Assembly (NCBI RefSeq): GCF_014302995.1
Contig: NZ_CP060295.1
Location: 1,054,001-1,118,000, forward strand
Length of the DNA: 64,000 nucleotides
Reading direction: 5' to 3'
Source: Variovorax sp. PAMC26660
Lineage (GTDB): Bacteria > Pseudomonadota > Gammaproteobacteria > Burkholderiales > Burkholderiaceae_C
Shown: piece after piece, positions 53,957 to 61,230 of the stretch
How positions within the stretch are numbered: the stretch's first letter is position 1
Layout of the letters: the number at the start of each line of letters is the position of its first letter
The notes under the pieces: generated by a model
Seen by the model: the letters and a program-made list of their open reading frames with translations, nothing else
Told to the model about the DNA's origin: nothing
Database searches by the model: none
Program-made: the position numbers and the translations under genes

Positions 53957-55468
53957 TCACTCTTCGACGAACGCCTCTTCCCGCTTGGCCTTCACCGAAG
54001 GCAACAGCACGACGATCAGCAGCAGCGCAGCAGCGGCCAGCAGGCCCGCCGACAGCGGCCGCGTGACGAACACGCTCCAGTCGCCACGCGACAGCAGCAA
54101 TGCGCGCCGCAGGTTCTCTTCCATCATCGGCCCGAGGATGAAGCCCAGCAGCAGCGGCGCCGGCTCGCATTTGAGCTTCAGGAAGGCATAGCCCACGATG
54201 CCGAAGATCGCCACCATCCACACATCGAAGGTGTTGTTGTTCTCCGAATAGACACCCACCGCGCAGAACAGCACGATCGACGGAAACAGCCACTTGTAGG
54301 GAATGGTCAGCAGCTTGATCCAGATGCCGATCATCGGCAGGTTCAGCACGATCAGCATCAGGTTGCCGATCCACATCGAGGCGATCAGGCCCCAGAACAG
54401 TTCTGGGTTGCTGGTCATCACCTGCGGGCCGGGCTGGATGTTGTGGATGGTCATGGCACCGACCATCAGCGCCATCACCGCATTGGGCGGAATGCCCAGC
54501 GTCAGCAGCGGGATGAAGGAGGTCTGTGCGCCGGCATTGTTGGCCGACTCGGGACCTGCCACGCCGCGGATGTTGCCCTTGCCGAAGGGCACTTCGCCTT
54601 GCTTGAGCTTGATCTTCTTCTCGATGGTGTAGGCCGCGAAGGCCGACAGCAGCGCGCCGCCACCTGGCAGGATGCCCAGTGCCGAACCCAGCGCCGTGCC
54701 GCGCAGCACCGCAGGCGTCATGTCCTTGAAGTCCTGCTTGGTGGGCCACAGGCCCTTGACCTTGGCCGTGAACACCTCGCGCTCGTGCTCGGGCACCGCA
54801 AGGTTCGCAATGATTTCGCCGTAGCCGAACACGCCCATCGCGATGGCGATGAAGCCGATGCCGTCGGTGAGTTCAGGAATGTCGAAGCTGTAGCGCGCCA
54901 CGCCCGAGTTGACGTCGGTGCCCACGAGGCCGAGCGCGAGCCCCAGAAGAATCATCGTGATGGCCTTGAGCAGCGAGCCCGAGGCCAGCACCACCGCGCC
55001 GATCAGGCCCAGGATCATCAGCGAGAAGTATTCGGCCGGGCCGAACTTGAAGGCCAGCTCGGTCAGCGGCGGTGCGAAGGCCGCCAGGATCAGCGTGCCC
55101 ACGCAACCCGCGAAGAACGAGCCCAGGCCCGCCGCAGCGAGCGCCGGCCCGGCCCTCCCCTTGCGCGCCATCTGGTAGCCGTCGATCACGGTCACCACCG
55201 ATGAAGATTCGCCCGGCAGGTTGACCAGGATGGCCGTGGTTGAGCCGCCGTACTGCGCGCCGTAATAGATGCCCGCCAGCATGATGAGCGCGGCCACCGG
55301 CGGCAGCGCGTAGGTTGCCGGCAGCAGCATCGCGATGGTCGCCACCGGGCCGATGCCTGGCAGCACGCCGATCAGCGTGCCGAGCAGACAGCCGACGAAG
55401 GCATATACAAGGTTCTGCGCGGTGAAGGCCACGCCGAAGCCGATCGAGAGATTGGTAATCAGGTCCAT
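53957..55468 (-). CDS. tctA: tripartite tricarboxylate transporter large permease
   Basis: 503-aa inner-membrane protein with about 12 helices, the larger membrane subunit of a TTT-family uptake system. The conserved start is LSIGFGVAFTAQNLVYAFVG, then GVLPGIGPVATIAMLLP, GIYYGAQYGGSTTAILVNLP and the repeated-type motif GILPGGGALLSAFAAYTIEK. It ends in a hydrophobic segment with a charged tail. The tctB start lies upstream with 33 bases between the genes. No tctC gene is adjacent. Confidence 0.94.
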   Translation of the reverse strand: MDLITNLSIGFGVAFTAQNLVYAFVGCLLGTLIGVLPGIGPVATIAMLLPATYALPPVAALIMLAGIYYGAQYGGSTTAILVNLPGESSSVVTVIDGYQMARKGRAGPALAAAGLGSFFAGCVGTLILAAFAPPLTELAFKFGPAEYFSLMILGLIGAVVLASGSLLKAITMILLGLALGLVGTDVNSGVARYSFDIPELTDGIGFIAIAMGVFGYGEIIANLAVPEHEREVFTAKVKGLWPTKQDFKDMTPAVLRGTALGSALGILPGGGALLSAFAAYTIEKKIKLKQGEVPFGKGNIRGVAGPESANNAGAQTSFIPLLTLGIPPNAVMALMVGAMTIHNIQPGPQVMTSNPELFWGLIASMWIGNLMLIVLNLPMIGIWIKLLTIPYKWLFPSIVLFCAVGVYSENNNTFDVWMVAIFGIVGYAFLKLKCEPAPLLLGFILGPMMEENLRRALLLSRGDWSVFVTRPLSAGLLAAAALLLIVVLLPSVKAKREEAFVEE

Positions 55469-55501
55469 TTTTCTTGTCGTGTTCTTGTTGTTCTGCGCGG
55501 A

Positions 55502-55990
55502 TCAGCCGGCGATGAAGGTGGGCCACACCTGGAACTGCAGCTTGAGCGCGACCACGAAGGCCAGGTAGCTGCCCAGCGCCAGGATGCTGGCGAGCACGGT
55601 CACGCCCTTCCAGCCGAAGTTGTCGCCCGCCAGGCTCGCGATGAAGGTCAGCGCATAGATCGCGACGATCAGCCCCATCGACGGCAGGCCGATGCTCGGC
55701 AGGCCGCCGAGCAGCACACCGAAGATCAGGTTCGCGCCGATGATGAACACCAGCGGCTTCCACGCGATGCGCCCGACGGGTTCGCCGTCTTCGGTCTCCA
55801 CCGTCAATGCCTTGAGCGTGATCATCACGCCCATGAGCGCAATGAGGATGCCCACGATCAGCGGGAAATAGCCCGGGCCCATGCGGGCGCCGCTGCCGAC
55901 GTTGTAGGTCGTGGCACCCCATGCGAAGGCCACGCCGAAGGCGCTGAAAAGGACGCCTGAGCAGAAATCTCTCTGACTCTTGATTCTCAC
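55502..55990 (-). CDS. tctB: tripartite tricarboxylate transporter small permease
   Basis: 162-aa membrane protein with four helices, the small subunit of the TTT transporter. Typical features are RDFCSGVLFSAFGVAFAWGA and GPGYFPLIVGILIALMGVMI. It is first in the leftward tctB-tctA unit. In classical systems tctC precedes tctB; here there is only a terminator-like hairpin and then the sensor kinase gene. Confidence 0.92.
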   Translation of the reverse strand: MRIKSQRDFCSGVLFSAFGVAFAWGATTYNVGSGARMGPGYFPLIVGILIALMGVMITLKALTVETEDGEPVGRIAWKPLVFIIGANLIFGVLLGGLPSIGLPSMGLIVAIYALTFIASLAGDNFGWKGVTVLASILALGSYLAFVVALKLQFQVWPTFIAG

Positions 55991-56061
55991 CGTTGATGTC
56001 TCCTGGAACTTGGCACAAGACGTGCGCAGCCGATCCTAGGAATTCAGCGGTCCGGTGTGTA

Positions 56062-56089
56062 TGAACAAAACATTGCGGTTTGGCAATGT
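56062..56089 (-). terminator. terminator between the sensor kinase and tctB
   Basis: On the minus strand a 7-bp stem ACATTGC/GCAATGT with a 6-base loop is followed by TTTTGTTC. It lies about 20 bases past the kinase stop, so the response regulator-kinase transcript probably ends here and tctBA has its own promoter in 55991-56061. Confidence 0.55.
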
Positions 56090-56109
56090 GGCGGCCGCAG
56101 CGCAGCCGA

Positions 56110-57477
56110 TCAGTCGGTCGCCGGCAGGTCGATGCACACGCGCAGGCCCGGCGCGGCATCGCCCAGTTGCAGCCGCCCGCCATGCAACGCGACCACTGCC
56201 TGCACGCTGGCAAGGCCCAGCCCGTGCCCCGGCGTGCTGCGGTCCAGCCGATGAAAGCGCACGCCGATGCGCTCGTACTCGCCAGCGGGAATGCCCGGCC
56301 CGTTGTCTTGCACGAAAAGCTGTGCCCTGCCGTCCACCGTGTGCGTGCCGACGCGCACTGTCGCGCCGATGCCCGCGTACTTCAGCGCGTTGTCCAGCAG
56401 GTTGGCCGCCGCGCCCGCGAGCAGATCGCGGTCGCCCAGCGCCACTGCCAGGTCGGCCGGCTCGCGCAGCAGCGTGATGCCCTGCGCCTCGGCCACGGCT
56501 TCGTACAGTTCCGCCACGTCGTCGGCAATCACATGCAGCGCCACCGGCGCGAACTGCTGGCGCCGCGCGCCGGCCTCGACCTCGGCGATCTGCAACAGCT
56601 TCTCGAACACCACCGCCAGTTCGTCCAGCTCGCGGATCGCGGTGGCCACCGCCTGGCGCTGCACGTCGTTGCCGCCCAGCTCCTGCTCGACCGCGCGCAG
56701 CCGCACCAGCACGCGCGTGAGCGGCGTGCGCAGGTTGTGCGCAATGGTGTTGGACACGTGGCGCACACCGTCCATCAGCGACTGGATGCGGTCCAGCATC
56801 GCGTTGATGTCGTTCTCCAGCAGCGCAAACTCGTCTTCCTGGCCCGACGGCGCCACCCGCTCCTGCAGCTCGCCCGCCGCGATGCGCGCGGCCGTGCGGC
56901 GCACCGCACCCACGCTGCGCTCAAGCTCCTGTCTGAAGACGAAGGTGCCGCCGATCAGCAGCAGCACCGCCACGATGCCCGCCGCCGCGCTCGCACTCGC
57001 GACCAGCGATTCGATGGACTCCTGGTCGCGCAGGTCATGGCCCACCACGAGCAGGCCGCCATCGGGCAGGTGCCGCATCACGAGGTAGCCGATGGCGCTC
57101 TGGCCCGAGCGCACCACGCGCCGGTGCACGCCGTCGCCTGCATCCGGCGCCAGCGACGGCATCTGGTCGAGGTTGCCCGCGAGCTTGCGGCCCTCGCGGT
57201 CGGTGAGCAGGTAGATCTCGTTGTCAGAGTTGCGCCCATCGGACAACGCAAAACCGATCTCCCCCGCCACGCCGTCCGCGCCACGCGCGTCGTAGCGCAC
57301 CATCAGTTGCTGCAGGCTGGTCGATACCTGCCGCACCATGCGCTGCTGCAGCACGCCGACGGTCTGCATATAGACGATGGCCAGCGCCGCGAGCATCGTG
57401 ATCGCCACGAGCAGGCCGTAGTAGAACGCGAGCCGGAAGCCGACCGAGCGCCACAACTGGCGCAGGGTCTTGATCAT
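56110..57477 (-). CDS. sensor histidine kinase, TctE-like
   Basis: 455-aa membrane kinase. Two N-terminal helices (about 14-38 and 160-182) bracket a periplasmic sensor part; a HAMP region follows, then the H-box IAHNLRTPLTRVLVRLR, N-box NLLDNALKYAG, G1 DNGPGIP and G2 GHGLGLASVQAVV. The H-box has Asn where most kinases have Glu or Asp after His, which may lower kinase versus phosphatase activity. It follows its response regulator by overlap. Beside tctBA and a porin, it matches the role of TctE. Confidence 0.9.
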   Translation of the reverse strand: MIKTLRQLWRSVGFRLAFYYGLLVAITMLAALAIVYMQTVGVLQQRMVRQVSTSLQQLMVRYDARGADGVAGEIGFALSDGRNSDNEIYLLTDREGRKLAGNLDQMPSLAPDAGDGVHRRVVRSGQSAIGYLVMRHLPDGGLLVVGHDLRDQESIESLVASASAAAGIVAVLLLIGGTFVFRQELERSVGAVRRTAARIAAGELQERVAPSGQEDEFALLENDINAMLDRIQSLMDGVRHVSNTIAHNLRTPLTRVLVRLRAVEQELGGNDVQRQAVATAIRELDELAVVFEKLLQIAEVEAGARRQQFAPVALHVIADDVAELYEAVAEAQGITLLREPADLAVALGDRDLLAGAAANLLDNALKYAGIGATVRVGTHTVDGRAQLFVQDNGPGIPAGEYERIGVRFHRLDRSTPGHGLGLASVQAVVALHGGRLQLGDAAPGLRVCIDLPATD

Positions 57478-58190
57478 TGCGACGGTTCCCCGTCATCGGG
57501 CGCATCGCCGTCGCCCTGCGCCAGCCGGTAGCCCACGCCGCGCAAGGTGTGGATCAGCGTCGGCGCGCCGCCGGCATCGAGCTTGCGGCGCAGGCGACTC
57601 ACCTGCACGTCGATCACGTTGGTCTGCGGGTCGAACTGGTAGTCCCACACGGCTTCGAGCAGCATGGTGCGCGTGACCACCTGGCCCGGATGCATCATCA
57701 GATAGGCCAGCAGGCGGAACTCGCGTGGCTGCAATGCGATGGGCCGGCCGGCGCGCTCCACATGCCGCCGCGCCAGATCGAGCGTCAGGTCGGCCAGTTG
57801 CAGCATGCGGATCTCGGGGCCGGTGCGAGAGCGCCGCACCAGTGCCTCGGCACGCGCCGCCAGTTCGGAGAAAGCGAAGGGCTTGGCCAGGTAGTCGTCG
57901 CCACCGGCCTTGAGCCCGCGCACGCGTTCGTCGAGCGCGCTCAATGCGCTGAGCACCAGCACCGGCGTTTTCTTGCCGAGAGCGCGCATCGTCGACAAGA
58001 TCGAGAGGCCATCGACCTCGTTGGGCAACATGCGGTCGAGGATCACCAGGTCCCACGACTCGCCCGTTGCGCGCGCCAGTGCATCCGCGCCGTCGCGGCT
58101 GATCACCGCCACGTGGCCGAGCGAACGGAAACCGTCGGCAATGTAGCGGGCGTTGTCGGCGTCGTCCTCCACGATGAGGCAACGCCACAT
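57474..58190 (-). CDS. OmpR-family response regulator, TctD-like
   Basis: 238-aa regulator. The receiver has IVEDDADNARYI, phospho-acceptor Asp in LVILDRMLPNEVDG and Lys in YLAKPFAFSEL. The winged-helix DNA-binding domain begins about residue 130 (LQPREFRLLAYLMMHPGQVV, then VWDYQFDPQTNVIDVQVSRL). The ATG at 58190 gives MWRCLIVEDDADN; the longer upstream frame is not conserved-looking. Its end overlaps the kinase start by four bases. Likely regulates tctBA or the nearby porin. Confidence 0.92.
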   Translation of the reverse strand: MWRCLIVEDDADNARYIADGFRSLGHVAVISRDGADALARATGESWDLVILDRMLPNEVDGLSILSTMRALGKKTPVLVLSALSALDERVRGLKAGGDDYLAKPFAFSELAARAEALVRRSRTGPEIRMLQLADLTLDLARRHVERAGRPIALQPREFRLLAYLMMHPGQVVTRTMLLEAVWDYQFDPQTNVIDVQVSRLRRKLDAGGAPTLIHTLRGVGYRLAQGDGDAPDDGEPSQ

Positions 58191-58384
58191 GGCGGTCGGC
58201 CCTGTCACTTCGGCGCGGCGCCTTCGTGCAAGGCAGCGAGGCGGGCCGTGGAAAGAAAGAGATCGGGGAGTGGCTGCGTTCTGGTGCTCATGGCGATGGA
58301 GTCGGCCGGCCATTCGCTCATGAATGAAGCCGCCGCCGGAGCCATCCTAGCCGCGATTCAACCAGAGAAAGCGCCGGTGCTTCA

Positions 58385-58699
58385 TTACCGTTTGTCCATG
58401 TTCGCCGGCCCCGAGGGGCGGAACGCCAGCTCGCCCGAAGGACCGCGCTCGCAGGTTCCCGTGAGCGCATCCGCGCGCGGGCCGGGCACCGCGGGGCGTG
58501 CGCCCTCGGGCTGTCCCTCGCACATGTCCCACGCGGCCATCGGCGGTGGTGGCCGGCGGCCATCGAAAGAAGGCCCCGGCGGCCCTTCGCCGCGAAAGCC
58601 CGGCGGTGGGCCGTAGGGCATGGGCAGCGGCACGATGATGCAGCCCGTCAGGCTGGTGGCTGCGAGCAGGCTCGCAAGGTGTCGGATTCTGTTTTTCAT
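58385..58699 (-). CDS. small proline-rich lipoprotein
   Basis: 104-aa predicted lipoprotein. The signal MKNRIRHLASLLAATSLTGC has a lipobox LTGC (Cys 20). The mature part starts with a proline/glycine-rich stretch (PLPMPYGPPPGF, RRPPPP), and two cysteines (DMCEG, GTCERG) could form a disulfide. No family recognised. It is 93 bases downstream of the porin gene on the same strand. Confidence 0.65.
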   Translation of the reverse strand: MKNRIRHLASLLAATSLTGCIIVPLPMPYGPPPGFRGEGPPGPSFDGRRPPPPMAAWDMCEGQPEGARPAVPGPRADALTGTCERGPSGELAFRPSGPANMDKR

Positions 58700-58792
58700 T
58701 TTCTGGAGATCTCCTCACGCCTTGCGCAGCCGGGCGCGGTCCGCAGGGCAAACGCCCCACGGCCGCACCGGCCGCGCAATGCGCCCTGTAGC

Positions 58793-59953
58793 TCAGAACG
58801 CGTGGCGGATGCCGAAGTCGTAGCCCGTCGACGAACGCGGCAGGCCCGTGTAGCCCACGCCGGTGGTGCCGTAGCCCGTGGTGCTGGCGGCGGACAGGTC
58901 GCCGGTGTAGGCCGCGTCGTTGCGGTTGTTCACGCGCGCGACGGTGGCGTAGAGCGCCGTGCGCTTCGAGAGGTTGTGCACATAGCCGATCGCAAACTTG
59001 TTGACGCGCGGGTTCTCGCCGGTGATGCCCTGCACGCCTTCGTTGTAGTGCACGGTGGAATACGAAGCGCGGATCAGGCCCGCACCGACCGGCACGCTGG
59101 CGCCGAGCAGGTAGCCCTTGTAGCTGTCGTGACTGTTGCCCAGCGCGGCGGTGGCGAACTTGTTCTGCACGTTCGAGATTTCGCCGAACAGCTTGACGGG
59201 CCCCAGGTCGTAGGACGCGCCCAGGTTGATGGTCTGCACCTTCTGCGTGAGCGAGGTGGTGTCGACCACGACGTTCTGGCCCACGGCCAGTGCCACGTCG
59301 AGCGGCCCGTTCGCATAGCCGAAGCGGCCACCGATGTAGCGACCGGCGTTGCTGCTGGTGGCGGCGGTGAGATCGGTGCCGCTGGTGCGGACGTTCTCGT
59401 TGAAGCTGTACTGCACCTGTCCGTAGAAGCCACCCAGATTGGGCGGCAGGAAGTAGCCGACCATGTTGCTGGCGCGCACGTAGTTGGTGTTGCCGATGCC
59501 GGTGCTCGCACTGACGGTGCTGATGACGTTGGTGCCCGAGCCGTTGGTGCCGAAGGGATCGAAGACGGTGTCGTTCCAGAAGGTCGAGGTGTAGTCGCGG
59601 CCCAGTCGCACTTCACCGAAGCCACCGGAGAGGCTGACGGTGGAGCGGCGATTGAAGCTGGCGATGCCGTTGGCGCCGTCGTCGTTGCTGATCGGTGCTT
59701 CGAGCCAGAAGCTCGCGGCCAGTCCGCCGCCGAGGTCTTCGGTGCCACGGAAGCCGATGCGGCTGGAGTTGTAGCCCGAGTTGGCAAGGCTCCATTGGCT
59801 TTGCTTGCTGGTGGCACCGGTGACGGGGTCACGCGAGGTGGCGGATTGATAGCTCACACCCGCATCGACGACACCGAACAAGGTAACGGACGATTGGGCA
59901 GAGGCCAGGCCGGTAACGGCCAGCGCGGCGAGTGCCGTGAGGGATTTCTTCAT
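58793..59953 (-). CDS. Gram-negative porin
   Basis: 386-aa outer-membrane porin of the betaproteobacterial trimeric type. A signal peptide (MKKSLTALAALAVTGLASAQ) leads to the family start SSVTLFGVVDAGVSYQSATS, and the protein ends in F (YDFGIRHAF), the C-terminal recognition signal for the BAM machinery. Strand motifs GSRIGF-like (SSRIGFRGTEDLGGGL) and the eyelet region are visible. Its closeness to tctBA and the two-component genes recalls the opdH-tct arrangement in Pseudomonas, so it may serve carboxylate uptake. Confidence 0.93.
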   Translation of the reverse strand: MKKSLTALAALAVTGLASAQSSVTLFGVVDAGVSYQSATSRDPVTGATSKQSQWSLANSGYNSSRIGFRGTEDLGGGLAASFWLEAPISNDDGANGIASFNRRSTVSLSGGFGEVRLGRDYTSTFWNDTVFDPFGTNGSGTNVISTVSASTGIGNTNYVRASNMVGYFLPPNLGGFYGQVQYSFNENVRTSGTDLTAATSSNAGRYIGGRFGYANGPLDVALAVGQNVVVDTTSLTQKVQTINLGASYDLGPVKLFGEISNVQNKFATAALGNSHDSYKGYLLGASVPVGAGLIRASYSTVHYNEGVQGITGENPRVNKFAIGYVHNLSKRTALYATVARVNNRNDAAYTGDLSAASTTGYGTTGVGYTGLPRSSTGYDFGIRHAF

Positions 59954-60147
59954 TCAGGTTTCTCCGGTTTGAGCAGCTCTTCATCGAGCAGCTGGAACGG
60001 ATGGTCTCGTTCAAATTTGGAGGAATCTGGTGGGTGGCCTTTACTGTTGTTTTTTTCGCTTTCGCGGTTTTGTTGTCGTTGTTTTCCGGAGGTGCGGTGA
60101 TGGGGGTTGTCGATTCCCCCTCTTCGGAGCCCGCTTCCTGCCTTGCT

Positions 60148-60180
60148 CCCTCTCCCTCTGGGAGAGGGCAGGGGTGAGGG
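60148..60180. repeat. CCCTCTCCC/GGGAGAGGG palindrome
   Basis: Perfect 9-bp arms (60148-60156 and 60160-60168) with a 3-base loop, then CAGGGGTGAGGG. From memory this sequence type occurs between genes in many beta- and gammaproteobacteria. It is in the gene-free stretch 59954-60500, whose remaining sequence includes the porin leader, T-rich DNA near 60045-60075 and the repeat at 60223-60406. Confidence 0.65.
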
Positions 60181-60222
60181 CAGACGGCCTCAAAGAAAGA
60201 AGGAGCCCTCATCCACCCCCAA

Positions 60223-60406
60223 GCCCGGTATGCGGTGCGGCGTGGTCGGCCCCTCTGGGCCGCCGAGGAGCGCAGCGTTTCGCGGATCAGGGCTCGCAGC
60301 TGTTTGAGCGCAGCGAGTTCTGCGAGACCCCGCGAGACGCGAGCACCGCAGGGAAGCCCGAAGGGCCGGCACAGCGGGGCCGACCGCGCCGCGCCGCATA
60401 CCGGGC
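60223..60406. repeat. 184-nt imperfect palindrome
   Basis: Outer arms 60224-60253 and 60376-60405 match at 28 of 30 positions (both differences allow G-U pairs), with further pairing inside. The central part, read rightward, codes LFERSEFCETP-like text, which I recall as a frequent spurious tail in Burkholderiales protein annotations, so this is probably a multi-copy element. No open reading frame here looks real. Confidence 0.7.
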
Positions 60407-60500
60407 GCCCTCAACAAAGAACACGCACAAAACAAAAACCAAGACGTACTAAAAGTCTCCCAAAAGCCAAGCAATGCTCAGCCCCTCGAAGGAGCCCAAC

Positions 60501-61154
60501 ATGACCATTGCATTGCAAAGCACCATCGCCGCGTCCCTGGGTGTGCAGCAGCTCGCCAGCGCATTCAGTCCCGCCTTCTCTCACCTGCGCATTCTTCGCA
60601 ACCTCATCATTCCGATGCCCGAAGGCTGCATGGTGCGAACCGCAAGGATCGACGCCGTGCTGGTGTGCGAAACCGGCGTCTATCTGTTCGAGATCAAGGC
60701 CTGGCGCAACGCCTTCGTCTACAGGAAGAAGTCCGACCAGGCCCCGCCGCGCTGGTTCCTTCGGCTGAACGGCTGCAGCAGCGCACGCGAAGTGAAAGAC
60801 CCCGCCTGGCAAGGCGGCCGCAAGACCACGCAACTGCGCAGCCTGCTGCCCGAAGACCTTCGCCTGCAGTACTTCGTCTTGTTGCCTTGCGAAGGCGTCG
60901 AGCTTGAAGGCGTGATGCCCGCCGCAGTCATCACCCAGCAAGACCTGCCCTACATCGCACGGCTGGTTCGCAACAACGGCCGCACCGCACGCACCTACCC
61001 GCTGCTCGATGCAGACGCCATCGACCGCACCGTGCAGCGCCTGATCGACATTCAAGGCAACCTGTCTCTCGCGCATCACATGCAGAACTGCCGCGAAAGA
61101 AGCGCGCATGCCGTCACCGGCTGGAACAGCGCAACCGCCATCGGATTGCAATAA
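60501..61154 (+). CDS. NERD-domain (nuclease-related) protein
   Basis: 217-aa protein with a NERD-like core: ARIDAVLVCETGVYLFEIKA (residues about 45-64) matches the strand-Asp and E-x-K of this nuclease-like fold. Around it is a conserved W/R-rich segment (SDQAPPRWFLRLNG) and LPEDLRLQYFVLLP. NERD proteins are widespread and mostly uncharacterised. AAGGAG lies nine bases before the ATG at 60501, which supports this start over the TTG/ATG upstream. It has no obvious partner, and the following gene is BamA-like. Confidence 0.75.
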   Translation: MTIALQSTIAASLGVQQLASAFSPAFSHLRILRNLIIPMPEGCMVRTARIDAVLVCETGVYLFEIKAWRNAFVYRKKSDQAPPRWFLRLNGCSSAREVKDPAWQGGRKTTQLRSLLPEDLRLQYFVLLPCEGVELEGVMPAAVITQQDLPYIARLVRNNGRTARTYPLLDADAIDRTVQRLIDIQGNLSLAHHMQNCRERSAHAVTGWNSATAIGLQ

Positions 61155-61183
61155 ATAGAAACACCCCGTAAAGCAGCGAGAGA

Positions 61184-61206
61184 GGAGAAAGGTCCCAAAT
61201 TTCTCC
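61184..61206 (+). repeat. hairpin in the bamA leader
   Basis: GGAGAAA (61184-61190) pairs perfectly with TTTCTCC (61200-61206) around a 9-base loop. It ends 24 bases before the bamA ATG and holds the purine-rich stretch that might otherwise act in translation, so it could be a leader regulatory structure. No U-tract, so not a terminator. Confidence 0.4.
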
Positions 61207-61230
61207 GACATTGGCAGAGACCATGCGGCG

